A program made the translations under genes and the position numbers. The notes below the pieces were generated by a model. The model had not been told where the DNA came from. It did not search any database and was given only the letters and a program-made list of their open reading frames with translations. Shown piece by piece: positions 9,383-17,895 of a DNA stretch of 64,000 bases; the first letter of the stretch is position 1; each line of letters begins with the position of its first letter. The stretch comes from CAAGNP01 sp045603545 (GTDB lineage: Bacteria > Bacteroidota > Bacteroidia > Bacteroidales > UBA932), in NCBI GenBank assembly GCA_045603545.1, contig JAZUMG010000017.1, forward strand, positions 66,098-130,097. Reading direction: 5' to 3'.

Positions 9383-10156
9383 CTAACTGCAAAGATATAA
9401 ATCTTTTTCGATGTAACTAACAATTTTTAGTAAATCTTCAGGAGTGTCTACAGCAAAAGTCGTGCTATTTGTCTCTACAACCTTGATTTTTAATCCGTTT
9501 TCAAGCCATCTGAGCTGCTCCAAACTCTCACATTTTTCCAGATTGGAGCGCTCCATAGAGCATATTGTCCTGAGTGTTTCAGGTTTGTATGCATATAATC
9601 CAATATGCTTGTAATAAGAGTGTTGCGTGAGCCAATCCGATTGGTCTGCATCTCTCTTGTAGGGGATGGTGCTTCTGCTGAAATATAAGGCATATCCGTT
9701 AATATCCATTACCACTTTTGGGGTATTGGGGCTGAAAAGTTCTTCGGAAGATGTTATTTTTTTGGCCATAGTGCCAAGGTACACCTGAGGGTCCGCAGTG
9801 AATGCTTCTTCGAGGGATTTCAATTGGCAGGGGTCTATAAGAGGTTCGTCACCCTGAATATTCATTACCAGCCCAATCTCCCTTTCGGGGTGCATGGCTG
9901 CATATTTTGTGTAGGCTTCGTAGCATCTGTCGGTGCCGCTCTGGTGTGTTGGGGATGTCATTATCGCTACCCCTCCAAAGCTCTCTACTTCAGCGACTAT
10001 CCTTTCGTCATCGGTAGCTACGCACACATCTTCAAATGCCTTTTTGGCCTGTTCATAAACACGCCTTACCATACTTTTCCCGGCGATGTCGGCCAGGGGT
10101 TTTCCAGGGAATCTGGATGATCCATATCTGGATGGGATTATTGCAAGAGTTCTCAT
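9383..10156 (-). CDS. kdsB: 3-deoxy-manno-octulosonate cytidylyltransferase
   Basis: A 257-residue CMP-Kdo synthetase, close to the usual length. The N-terminal nucleotide-binding motif IPSRYGSSRFPGKPL (7-21) and later motifs ATDDERI, GTDRCYEA and NIQGDEPLI are diagnostic. It activates Kdo with CTP for lipopolysaccharide inner-core synthesis in the cytoplasm. It is divergent from the sigma-54-type regulator, with 57 bases between start codons. The -7 box TAAATTTG ends only a few bases before its ATG, so the transcript probably has a very short leader. Confidence 0.95.
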   Translation of the reverse strand: MRTLAIIPSRYGSSRFPGKPLADIAGKSMVRRVYEQAKKAFEDVCVATDDERIVAEVESFGGVAIMTSPTHQSGTDRCYEAYTKYAAMHPEREIGLVMNIQGDEPLIDPCQLKSLEEAFTADPQVYLGTMAKKITSSEELFSPNTPKVVMDINGYALYFSRSTIPYKRDADQSDWLTQHSYYKHIGLYAYKPETLRTICSMERSNLEKCESLEQLRWLENGLKIKVVETNSTTFAVDTPEDLLKIVSYIEKDLYLCS

Positions 10157-10213
10157 ATGACAAATTTAGCCAAAAATGTCTTAGCAACTTAAATTTTTTT
10201 AACTTTGCAGATT
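10157..10213. promoter_or_regulatory. Divergent promoter region with near-leaderless -7 boxes
   Basis: Plus strand: TAACTTTG at 10200-10207 is a perfect TAnnTTTG box 6 bases before the ATG at 10214. Minus strand: TAAATTTG lies about 4 bases before the kdsB ATG. Both transcripts would begin at or next to their start codons. The -33 elements are weak. Confidence 0.5.
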
Positions 10214-11452
10214 ATGGATATAAACGATATTAAAAACAGGTTCGGAATTATTGGTCACGATCCCCGTCTGGAGGCAGCGATTAACACTGCGCAACAGATA
10301 GCCGGGACCGATCTGTCTGTCCTCATTACAGGTGAGAGTGGAGTCGGAAAGGAGGTAATACCCAAAATTATCCATTCTTTAAGTCCCAGAAAACACAAGA
10401 ACTATGTAGCCATAAACTGTGGAGCCATCCACGGTGGTATCCTTGAATCTGAACTTTTCGGCCATGAGAAGGGATCCTTTACTGGTGCCAACGAGACCAG
10501 AAAAGGGTATTTCGAGGAGGCTAACGGTGGAACCATTTTCCTTGACGAAGTGGGAGAGCTCCCACTCTCCACACAGGTGAAGCTCCTCAGGGTTCTGGAG
10601 TCAGGTGAGTTCCTGCGTGTCGGATCTTCCAAGATTCTCAAGACAGATGTAAGGGTGATAGCTGCATCAAACATCAATTTTATGCACGCCATCAACACCG
10701 GCAAGTTCAGGGAGGACCTCTACTACAGATTGAATGCAGTTCCTATCTATATACCGCCGTTGCGTGAGAGAAAAAAGGATATACATCTCCTTTTCAAAAA
10801 GTTTGCACTCGACATTGCAGACAAGTATACTATGCCTGTGATCAAACTTGACCCGCAGGCCCAGGAGATGCTTGAGTCGTACCGTTGGGCAGGAAATGTC
10901 CGACAGCTGAAAAATGTGGCTGAGCAGATATCGGTACTGGAAAATGACAGGTACATCACTGCGGAGATCCTGAAGAAATATCTCCCTGCAGAGGGCCCCG
11001 ATATCCTCCCGGTTCTGGCGGGAGAGAGCCACAATATAGGTGGTGAGAGTTATACAGACAGGGATCTTATTTTCAAGATATTGCTCCAGATGAACCAGAT
11101 GAGGCAGGAGATTGATGCCCTGAAGGCTACAATTGCCTCGGGCAATGTCATGCCCCACGAACAGGCTGTGGAGATTGCGCCGGTGCAGCCAACCTTGCCT
11201 TCCCACGTCCAGACATTGCCTGTACACATTGGGAAGCAATTGGATGACAGCATAACAGATGCAGTATCCGAATTGGTGGAAGATACCCCTCAGCCCCCGA
11301 AAAGTCTCTCGATTCAGGATGCCAGCACGGAGCTTATCCTGAAGGCTCTGGAGAAGCACCACAATAACCGCAAGGCTGCGGCTAAGGAGCTTGGTATCTC
11401 TGAGAGGACCCTGTACAGAAGATTGAATGATTTTGGAAAAGGGAAAAAGTAA
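10214..11452 (+). CDS. Sigma-54-type activator without receiver domain
   Basis: A 412-residue AAA+ enhancer-binding protein. Walker A is GESGVGKE (40-47), the sigma-54 loop is GSFTGA (87-92), Walker B is GGTIFLDE (105-112), and arginine-finger regions REDLYYRLNAVPI and WAGNVRQLKNV follow. A Fis-type helix-turn-helix closes the protein (NRKAAAKELGISERTLYRRL). There is no N-terminal receiver or sensor domain, only about 12 residues before the AAA+ core, so activity must be controlled otherwise. The ATG at 10214 was chosen over an upstream TTG at 10205, which lies inside the -7 box. The lptE start follows immediately, so it heads an operon with lptE and secG. Confidence 0.85.
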   Translation: MDINDIKNRFGIIGHDPRLEAAINTAQQIAGTDLSVLITGESGVGKEVIPKIIHSLSPRKHKNYVAINCGAIHGGILESELFGHEKGSFTGANETRKGYFEEANGGTIFLDEVGELPLSTQVKLLRVLESGEFLRVGSSKILKTDVRVIAASNINFMHAINTGKFREDLYYRLNAVPIYIPPLRERKKDIHLLFKKFALDIADKYTMPVIKLDPQAQEMLESYRWAGNVRQLKNVAEQISVLENDRYITAEILKKYLPAEGPDILPVLAGESHNIGGESYTDRDLIFKILLQMNQMRQEIDALKATIASGNVMPHEQAVEIAPVQPTLPSHVQTLPVHIGKQLDDSITDAVSELVEDTPQPPKSLSIQDASTELILKALEKHHNNRKAAAKELGISERTLYRRLNDFGKGKK

Positions 11453-11453
11453 T

Positions 11454-11972
11454 ATGGGAAGATTTGCGTCAAATATATTGTTGGCAGTATTGATGGTGGC
11501 ACTCTCTGTTTTTGCAGGGTGCAGGGTGCAGTACAGCTTCTCCGGGACATCTATCCAGCCGGATGTGAAAACATTCACTGTGGAGTACTTTGAGAACAAG
11601 GCACCGAGGATCAACCCGTCGCTTGCCAACTCCCTTTCGGAGGCCCTTATCGACAAGTACAGAAAACTGACCCCTTTGGAGATGATGCAGGAGGGTGGTG
11701 ACCTGACAGTGTCGGGAATCATACAGGGTTATGATACCAGACCGGTGGCTGTAACTGCAGATGAGGTGGCATCCCAGACCAGGCTTACTGTCTCCCTGAA
11801 ACTGAAATATACAAACAAGCTCCACCCGGAAGAGGATTTCGAGAAGAATTTCTCCGCTTTTGCAGATTTTGATTCGAACCAGTCTCTGGATGCTGTGGAA
11901 GCGCAGATTTGTGATGATATTATTGAAAAATTAGTAGAGGATATATTCAATGCAACAGTGGCAAATTGGTAA
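11454..11972 (+). CDS. lptE: LPS-assembly lipoprotein LptE
   Basis: A 172-residue lipoprotein with signal peptide and lipobox VFAGC, followed by CRVQYSFSGTSIQPDVKTFTVEYF, characteristic of the Bacteroidetes LptE family. LptE plugs the LptD barrel and helps insert lipopolysaccharide into the outer leaflet. The ATG at 11454 was chosen because it gives a proper signal peptide and follows the preceding TAA by one base. It overlaps the next gene by 23 bases. Confidence 0.85.
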   Translation: MGRFASNILLAVLMVALSVFAGCRVQYSFSGTSIQPDVKTFTVEYFENKAPRINPSLANSLSEALIDKYRKLTPLEMMQEGGDLTVSGIIQGYDTRPVAVTADEVASQTRLTVSLKLKYTNKLHPEEDFEKNFSAFADFDSNQSLDAVEAQICDDIIEKLVEDIFNATVANW

Positions 11973-12555
11973 ATCTGTACCCACAAAAGGTGAGTTGGAG
12001 GGGTTGTTGAGGTCATACCCCTGGTTCTCTATAGCCCAGAAGGAGCTGTATCTTATGCTTCTTTCTGAGGGTAAGGGGTATTCGTCCAATGTCACAAAAA
12101 GGTTCGCTCCATATCTAAGTTCCACTGAGGAGCTGGTCAAAAATGCTAAAAAAGAGATTTGCAAAAGGGGAGATGTGGTAACAGAGGTGATCCCTCAGGT
12201 GGAGGAGAAACCATCTGTCATCAAGGTGGAGGAGGCTAATAGTAGGGAGGTCTTTGTGGTCGGTGGAGACTATTTCGGCAAAGATGATTACCAAGCGGTA
12301 AAAGGTAGCGGTACCGATATATTTGAAGCATTCAAGGAGAGTGTCGCGTCAGAGACACGTACGATAGTGAGGATAGATAAGTCAGATGACCAATTTTCTG
12401 ATGATGAATATTGTACAGAGACATTGGCAAAAATCTATGTATCACAGGGGTGTTTCAAAAGGGCCATGGAGGTTTATGATAAACTAATTTTGTTATATCC
12501 AGAAAAAAGTACTTACTTTGCAGCCCTTAAAGAAGAAATAAAGAAACAGTTATAG
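11950..12555 (+). CDS. TPR-like protein of the lptE-secG operon
   Basis: A 201-residue soluble protein with no signal peptide. The C-terminal 45 residues form a TPR-like helix pair (ETLAKIYVSQGCFKRAMEVY then YPEKSTYF). The middle is acidic and probably disordered. No enzyme family is recognised. Its place between lptE and secG, overlapping the former and 2 bases before the latter, fits a conserved Bacteroidetes gene order and suggests an accessory role in envelope export; this is inference. Confidence 0.6.
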   Translation: MQQWQIGKSVPTKGELEGLLRSYPWFSIAQKELYLMLLSEGKGYSSNVTKRFAPYLSSTEELVKNAKKEICKRGDVVTEVIPQVEEKPSVIKVEEANSREVFVVGGDYFGKDDYQAVKGSGTDIFEAFKESVASETRTIVRIDKSDDQFSDDEYCTETLAKIYVSQGCFKRAMEVYDKLILLYPEKSTYFAALKEEIKKQL

Positions 12556-12557
12556 AT

Positions 12558-12896
12558 ATGTACACAGCAATTTCAATTCTTATTATAATTGTCAGCATCC
12601 TTTTGACAATCGTAGTTTTGGTTCAAAATTCAAAAGGTGGCGGATTGGCTGCAAACTTCGCTTCTGGTAACCAGACCTTCGGCGTACGTCAGACAGCTGA
12701 CTTCTTGGAGAAAGCTACCTGGACACTTGCATCGATTCTAATCGGTCTTTGTATCCTTGTAACTGCATTTATCTCTACAGACAAAGCAGACAAAACTGAT
12801 GATATTCAGGAGAGAATGGAGCAGACAATGCCAGTTGAGGGTCAGCCAGAGTTCCCTGTGCTTCCTCAAGGCAACACTGAGACTCCTGCAAACTAA
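12558..12896 (+). CDS. secG: Preprotein translocase subunit SecG
   Basis: A 112-residue protein with two membrane helices (about 3-22 and 53-73) around the conserved cytoplasmic loop VQNSKGGGLAANFASGNQTFGVRQTADFLEKATW. This is the classic SecG pattern. SecG assists SecYEG-mediated protein export. The tail after the second helix is longer than in E. coli, as is usual in Bacteroidetes. It is the last gene of the operon and is followed by a terminator. Confidence 0.93.
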   Translation: MYTAISILIIIVSILLTIVVLVQNSKGGGLAANFASGNQTFGVRQTADFLEKATWTLASILIGLCILVTAFISTDKADKTDDIQERMEQTMPVEGQPEFPVLPQGNTETPAN

Positions 12897-12916
12897 TCAA
12901 TAATAAGTTGAGAGTT

Positions 12917-12945
12917 AGCCCGTTACGATGTAACGGGCTTTTTTG
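12917..12945 (+). terminator. Rho-independent terminator after secG
   Basis: A perfect 10-bp stem AGCCCGTTAC / GTAACGGGCT (12917-12926 / 12930-12939) with a 3-nt loop, followed by a T run. Confidence 0.92.
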
Positions 12946-12969
12946 TTTTAAAAATATTTGAAAAATAAC

Positions 12970-13012
12970 AGTACTTTGTGATACAAGGTACTATTATTTT
13001 TATATATATTTG
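12970..13012 (+). promoter_or_regulatory. Promoter with palindromic operator for the PspC-PadR operon
   Basis: The inverted repeat AGTACTTTGT (12970-12979) / ACAAGGTACT (12983-12992) matches at 9 of 10 positions around a 3-nt centre. A perfect -7 box TATATTTG follows at 13005-13012. The palindrome covers the place where the -33 element should be, so a bound repressor would block polymerase. The operon encodes a PadR regulator, which makes autoregulation the simplest reading (inference). Confidence 0.6.
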
Positions 13013-13042
13013 CAGTACAAAATAACTAATGCTTCAAATGAT

Positions 13043-13612
13043 ATGAAAAAAGTGATAAATGTGGGCATCGGAGGGAGAACCTTCATTATAGATGAAGATG
13101 CCTATCAAAGATTGGATGCGTATCTGACCCGTTTTCAGGAGAAGGTAAAAATGGGACTTCAGACCAAAGAGGTTATAGAAGAGGTGGAGATCCGCATTGC
13201 AGAACTTTTTACAGAGTATATGGGTACCAGGCAGGAGGTGGTGAATATTGCCATTGTAAATAGAGTGATATCCCAGCTGGGTATGCCTGATGGTACCGAT
13301 GCAGATAAGGAATTTATGTCTAACGAAAAAAACAACACTATGAAAGCAACTAAAAAATTTTTCAGGGATCCCGATTCTAAGGTTATTGGAGGTGTTTGCA
13401 GCGGTCTGGCAGCATACTTGGATATTGATGTTACTCTGATCAGGATAATTTTCCTGGTGGCTTTGATATGTGGCTCTTTAGGTTTTTGGATCTATGTGAT
13501 TTTCTGGATTGTGGCACCTATGGCACAAAGTGCTTCTGACAAATGCGAGATGAGGGGTCTCCCTATTACAGCAGAGAATCTGAAGAGATTTTCAAGTTCA
13601 TCTAAAAAATAA
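13043..13612 (+). CDS. PspC-domain membrane protein
   Basis: A 189-residue protein. The N-terminal 80 residues (KKVINVGIGGRTFIIDEDAY...) are paralogous to the start of the larger PspC protein two genes on. A PspC domain follows (about 108-170), with FFRDPDSKVIGGVCSGLAAYLDIDVTLIRIIF and a hydrophobic segment. PspC proteins belong to phage-shock or envelope-stress systems. The ATG at 13043 was chosen over a TTG at 13010, which lies within the promoter -7 box. It is 5 bases from the padR-like gene. Confidence 0.82.
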   Translation: MKKVINVGIGGRTFIIDEDAYQRLDAYLTRFQEKVKMGLQTKEVIEEVEIRIAELFTEYMGTRQEVVNIAIVNRVISQLGMPDGTDADKEFMSNEKNNTMKATKKFFRDPDSKVIGGVCSGLAAYLDIDVTLIRIIFLVALICGSLGFWIYVIFWIVAPMAQSASDKCEMRGLPITAENLKRFSSSSKK

Positions 13613-13617
13613 TTGTT

Positions 13618-13953
13618 ATGGAGGTTATAAACAACTCAGACAATGTCAAGTCTCAAATGAGAAAGGGTATTCTGGAATACTGCATCCTGGGAATCCTCAA
13701 TAAGAAGGACTCATATGCATCCTCCATTATAACTGAGCTCAAAGAGGCAAGGATGATAGTGGTGGAGGGGACTCTCTATCCGCTGTTGATCCGTCAGAAA
13801 AACCAGGGGCTTCTTACCTATCGCTGGGAGGAGTCTCCCCAGGGTCCTCCACGCAAATACTACTCCATCACAGATAAAGGGAGGGCTCAGTTGGCAGAGA
13901 TGGACAGTGTGTGGGGGGAGATGGTAGAAACTATTAATATGATCAGAAAATGA
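13618..13953 (+). CDS. PadR-family transcriptional regulator
   Basis: A 111-residue winged-helix protein of the short PadR (PF03551) type. Segments GILEYCILGILNKKDSYAS, VEGTLYPLLIRQKNQGLL and PPRKYYSITDKGR are the family hallmarks. It is sandwiched between two PspC proteins and overlaps the second by 4 bases (ATGA). PadR proteins in such operons usually repress their own operon; the palindrome at 12970-12992 is the likely site. Confidence 0.9.
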   Translation: MEVINNSDNVKSQMRKGILEYCILGILNKKDSYASSIITELKEARMIVVEGTLYPLLIRQKNQGLLTYRWEESPQGPPRKYYSITDKGRAQLAEMDSVWGEMVETINMIRK

Positions 13954-15419
13954 AAAAGGTAGTTAAGGTAAGTATTGGAAATATAGCATTCACGCTGGAG
14001 GAGGAGGCACATCAGGAGTTGAAAGTGTATCTGGATTCTCTGGTGGATTATTATGGCGCCAAAGAGGGTGGCAATGAGATAATCGAAGGTATTGAGGAGA
14101 GAATTGCAGAACTTCTGACAGAGAGGGGATATTCACAAAAGGTGGTGACTACAGATGCTGTAGTGGAGATTATGGACATTTTGGGGCGTCCGGATGAGAT
14201 AAAATCTGAGACTGAACCTGAGCAGGAGAGTAGAGGCAGGAGGGGTGGAAGGAAGTTGTACAGAAACCTCCAGGATAAGAAGATGGGTGGTGTCTGCTCC
14301 GGACTTGGAAGTTATTTCTCCCTGGACCCCACTGCAGTCAGGATTCTGGTTCTTCTCTTCGCCCTGGTTTCTGCCCTCTTCAGTGAAGGTGCAGGTATGG
14401 CTTTCATCATTCTACTCTATTTTGCCCTGTGGATTATTATTCCAGGAGCCAGAACTGTGGAGGAGAAATGTGAGATGAAAGGGGAGAAGGCATCGATCAG
14501 TTCGATAGAGAAGAAGGTCACAGAGGGGGTCAATGAGATAGTGAACAGTGATTTTGGCAATACCTTCAAAAAGGTGGTGACTCTCTTTGCCGGGTGTCTC
14601 CTGTCAATGGTGGGTTTTATCGGACTCGGTACCGGTGTTATGGTTCTGGTAGGGTTGAATGTGGTGGATATAATATCTCCATTCTCAGGGTTTTCAGGGC
14701 TCTCAATGTTTTCGGGAGTTACCCCTGCACTCTCAGCTACTATCAATATCCTTATGATTATGGTCTCGCTTCTCCCTTTTGTGGGGATGCTGTATGGGGG
14801 AATCCTCCTTTTGTTCGGGTTCAAATCTCCAAAATGGAGGCCGGGACTACTCAATTTCTTTGTGTGGATCGGGGCATCCATCGCTTTGGTGGTATGTCTG
14901 GTACTGGCATCGGCAGATTATATGGAGGTAGATCACAGGGATGAGGTGCAGTACATCGGTTCACCTGCAGATACTGTTTATGTGGAATATGCAAATGTTG
15001 AGAACTACAAGGATTTCAAGATATATGTGGATGCCGGCAGGGGTGGATATGAGTTGTTCTATCTGAATTCTTCTGGGGAGAACCCATCTTTGATTACCTA
15101 TCCCGAATTCAATGTCAGACGACATACAAATGGTGAAAGCAGGATAAGGTCCAGCTGTGAGGTGTTCCCCAATACACTCTCTGTGGAGGAGTGGAATGGG
15201 GCTGACAGTCAGAAATTTTATGACTACAAAGAGAATGTCCTCACCCTTTACCCCACAGTATATGGTGATGATCATACCATAAAGATGGTGGATCGTGAGG
15301 TTACCCTGTTTGTTCCGGAAGAGGCGACAGTGATAGTAAAGGACCCCATTTATCACGATTTTACCAAAAAGGTAGAGTATTCAGATATAAAATATATGAA
15401 AAAGTATATTTTCGATTAA
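13950..15419 (+). CDS. Large PspC-domain membrane protein
   Basis: A 489-residue protein. The N-terminal domain (1-85) is paralogous to that of the smaller PspC protein. The PspC domain (about 98-165, LQDKKMGGVCSGLGSYFSLDPTAVRI) is followed by more membrane helices (about 210-330) and a C-terminal beta-rich region of about 150 residues, probably extracytoplasmic and reminiscent of adhesin-like DUF2807 domains. The PspC, PadR, PspC gene order recurs in Bacteroidetes and points to an envelope-stress module. The substrate and signal are unknown. Confidence 0.8.
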   Translation: MKKVVKVSIGNIAFTLEEEAHQELKVYLDSLVDYYGAKEGGNEIIEGIEERIAELLTERGYSQKVVTTDAVVEIMDILGRPDEIKSETEPEQESRGRRGGRKLYRNLQDKKMGGVCSGLGSYFSLDPTAVRILVLLFALVSALFSEGAGMAFIILLYFALWIIIPGARTVEEKCEMKGEKASISSIEKKVTEGVNEIVNSDFGNTFKKVVTLFAGCLLSMVGFIGLGTGVMVLVGLNVVDIISPFSGFSGLSMFSGVTPALSATINILMIMVSLLPFVGMLYGGILLLFGFKSPKWRPGLLNFFVWIGASIALVVCLVLASADYMEVDHRDEVQYIGSPADTVYVEYANVENYKDFKIYVDAGRGGYELFYLNSSGENPSLITYPEFNVRRHTNGESRIRSSCEVFPNTLSVEEWNGADSQKFYDYKENVLTLYPTVYGDDHTIKMVDREVTLFVPEEATVIVKDPIYHDFTKKVEYSDIKYMKKYIFD

Positions 15420-15486
15420 ACCTTTTGGCAGTATGTGTGTCAAAATAGCGGTTTCCAACTGATAGTTCAGTTTTTGTGTGACCCAT

Positions 15487-15531
15487 CCCCCTATAAGTTT
15501 TGTGCAGAGGACTTATAGGGGGAATGTTTTT
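15487..15531 (+). terminator. Terminator hairpin between convergent genes
   Basis: A perfect 12-bp stem (15487-15498 / 15511-15522, arm CCCCCTATAAGT) followed by AATGTTTTT. It ends the PspC operon on the plus strand. There is no T run on the minus strand, where arcA ends at 15530. Confidence 0.75.
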
Positions 15532-16789
15532 ACTCCCTTACAAGTGGCATTGTCATACAACGGGCACCGCCTCCACCTCTCGGGAGTTCTGACCCTTCGA
15601 TGGTGACTACACACTTTTTGTCCCCCTCAATAGTTGCTGCCCCTTTGATTACATCCCAGGCAGGTATAATCTCAAATCCGTGGTTTGCCAGCTCATCCAG
15701 CGTGTTGGTGTTCCTTGCATATGAGAGGACTTTGCCGGGGGCAAAGGCGAAGAAGTTCGCCCCGCTATGCCATTGTTCCCTCTCCTGGTTCCACTCATCT
15801 TCTTTACCTCCACAAATCACAGGTTCAAGATCCATTCCGAGGCTCTTGAGCACTGTCAGAAGATTGGGAACCCTGTTGATTCTGGTTACACGCCCGTTGT
15901 CTATGGTGATATGCACTGTCTGGTATTGGTTGTCTTTCAGGATCAGGGGTTCGAATACCATACACTTGTTGTGGTCCAGAAGGGTGAATACCATATCGAG
16001 GTGGATAAATGATTCTGGTGTGCTTGGGAGTTGCTGTACTATGACATGTCTTTTCCCTTCGGGGGCAGAATGGCAGAGGTTTGCCACAAGCATATCTATC
16101 CCTTGGGTGCTGGTTCTGACACCATTGCCGATAAGGAGAATATCCTCGCGAGCAATCAGGATGTCCCCACCCTCCATATATATGTCTTTGTTCCCTGGTT
16201 GGAAATTGTGGGCATTGATGATGCCGCACTGGAACTCCCCGCTCCCTTTGTAGATGGCCTCCATAATGAGCGACTCCCTCATTCTTACATTATTTGCCAT
16301 GCGGCATATAAGGGCATTGTTCCCTATAGTGACAGATGCGTCTCTGGTGAAGTAGAAGTTGTATAGAGGGAAGAGTGCATAATGGTCTTCGTTGAGGAAT
16401 GCAGTGAGTGTATCCATTCGGGAGGGGAGCCCCTCTATCAGGACTCTGGCGAGCTCCTGGGAAGGCATCTGCATCAGTGTGTCGAAGTAGTTGGTGACAC
16501 CCTCGAGGACACATATCTTTCCGATGAGTGACTGCCTCTCAAGGTCGTTGTCCAGAACTTTTTTGAGCAGGTCTTTTACATATACCACATCTGCAACTTT
16601 GGAGAGGACCCCTTCGAGCTGTTTGTATTCCTCCTTAGCTATGTTGAGGTTGAGGATGTCGCTGTACAGTGCCCTCTGGGCATCGCGGGGGGTCATGTTC
16701 TCGACCTCTGCTCCAGGGCGGTGGAGAAGCACTTTTCTTAGTGTGCCGACCTCCGAATTTATATTTATTCTGGTGGGTGTATGTGTCAT
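15530..16789 (-). CDS. arcA: Arginine deiminase
   Basis: A 419-residue guanidino-group hydrolase that converts L-arginine to citrulline and ammonia. Conserved motifs are LLHRPGAEVENMTP, NFYFTRDASV, EGGDIL, HLDMVFTLLD and the C-terminal GGGGARCMTMPL carrying the nucleophilic Cys. Length is normal for ArcA. No arcB, arcC or antiporter gene is adjacent, so either the rest of the pathway is elsewhere or it serves acid tolerance or nitrogen release alone. It lies 1 base downstream of manC on the same strand. Confidence 0.93.
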   Translation of the reverse strand: MTHTPTRININSEVGTLRKVLLHRPGAEVENMTPRDAQRALYSDILNLNIAKEEYKQLEGVLSKVADVVYVKDLLKKVLDNDLERQSLIGKICVLEGVTNYFDTLMQMPSQELARVLIEGLPSRMDTLTAFLNEDHYALFPLYNFYFTRDASVTIGNNALICRMANNVRMRESLIMEAIYKGSGEFQCGIINAHNFQPGNKDIYMEGGDILIAREDILLIGNGVRTSTQGIDMLVANLCHSAPEGKRHVIVQQLPSTPESFIHLDMVFTLLDHNKCMVFEPLILKDNQYQTVHITIDNGRVTRINRVPNLLTVLKSLGMDLEPVICGGKEDEWNQEREQWHSGANFFAFAPGKVLSYARNTNTLDELANHGFEIIPAWDVIKGAATIEGDKKCVVTIEGSELPRGGGGARCMTMPLVRE

Positions 16790-16790
16790 A

Positions 16791-17888
16791 TTACTGATAT
16801 CTTGTTTTGTCGTGTACTGTCAGATCTGTCATCATGTTCTTGAACCTCACAGGGTCACGCGGACAAATCATAAGGACATCCGGAGTGTTTACAATCATAA
16901 AATTATCAAGCCCTTTTATGGCCAGAAGTTTCCCTTTCTCTGTGTTCATGATGATCGAGCCGGTCATTTTGTCCATCATAAGCTCCTCGCAGCTTATGTA
17001 ATTCTGGTGTTCATCTTTCTGGGCGTGCATATACAGAGACTCCCATGTGCCGAGGTCCGACCATCCAAAAGATGCCTCAAATACCCACGCTTTGGATGTT
17101 TTCTCCATTACTCCATAATCTATCGATATGCTCGGGCAGTCTGTATAGATGGTATGGATATATGCCTCCTCCTTGTCTGTATAGTAGTATTTGTCCCCCA
17201 TAGAGAAGAAATTGGCCACTTCGGGAAGGCAGCTCTCCATCTCCCTTTTGATGCTTTTTACATTCCATATGAAGATGCCCGAGTTCCACAGGAACTCCCC
17301 ACTGTCCACCAGAACTTTGGCCATCTCGTGTGAGGGTTTCTCTGTAAAAGTCTTTACATTGTAGGCTATATGGCCACTGATGTTCTTGGAGTCATTCATC
17401 TCTTTCTGGATATAACCATAAGCTGTTTCGGGCCTGGTAGGCTGTATTCCCAGGGTGAAAAGGTCATCGTGTGTCACAGCGTGATCAAGTGCTGCGGAGA
17501 TGGTCTTGAGATAGAGTGCCTCATTGGTAATGTAATGGTCAGAAGGGGTTATGACCATTGTGGCATTCTGATTTTTGTAGTAGATCTTCGATGCAGCGTA
17601 TGCGATGCAGGGGGCAGTGTTACGTCTGTAGGGCTCCAGAAGGATATTCTCCTCGGGTATCTCGGGCAAATGCTCCTTTACCAGATCCCCATACTGCTGT
17701 GATGTTACCACCAGAATATTTTCGGGTGCTATAATCTGAGACATCCTGTCATATGTCTGCTGGATGAAACTCCTCCCTGTCCCGAGGATATCCAGAAACT
17801 GTTTTGGGAGGGAATTTCTGCTTATCGGCCAGAATCGGCTCCCGACTCCACCCGCCATAATAACGCAATAATAGTTCTTGTTCATCAT
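16791..17888 (-). CDS. manC: Mannose-1-phosphate guanylyltransferase
   Basis: A 365-residue nucleotidyltransferase making GDP-mannose from mannose-1-phosphate and GTP. Motifs are VIMAGGVGSRFWPISR (near the N-terminus), PKQFLDI, TPSDHYI and FVEKP-like FTEKPSHE, then GIFIWNV and SIDYGVMEK. It lacks the C-terminal isomerase domain of bifunctional ManC/AlgA. The ATG at 17888 was chosen because homologues begin close to the nucleotide motif; an ATG at 17903 would overlap yraN. It probably feeds capsule or O-antigen synthesis. Confidence 0.9.
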   Translation of the reverse strand: MMNKNYYCVIMAGGVGSRFWPISRNSLPKQFLDILGTGRSFIQQTYDRMSQIIAPENILVVTSQQYGDLVKEHLPEIPEENILLEPYRRNTAPCIAYAASKIYYKNQNATMVITPSDHYITNEALYLKTISAALDHAVTHDDLFTLGIQPTRPETAYGYIQKEMNDSKNISGHIAYNVKTFTEKPSHEMAKVLVDSGEFLWNSGIFIWNVKSIKREMESCLPEVANFFSMGDKYYYTDKEEAYIHTIYTDCPSISIDYGVMEKTSKAWVFEASFGWSDLGTWESLYMHAQKDEHQNYISCEELMMDKMTGSIIMNTEKGKLLAIKGLDNFMIVNTPDVLMICPRDPVRFKNMMTDLTVHDKTRYQ

Positions 17889-17895
17889 ACTGTCT

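Noticed and set aside
15487..15531. Hairpin as terminator for arcA
   Set aside because: The stem is perfect but no T run follows on the minus strand; it was kept only as a plus-strand terminator.
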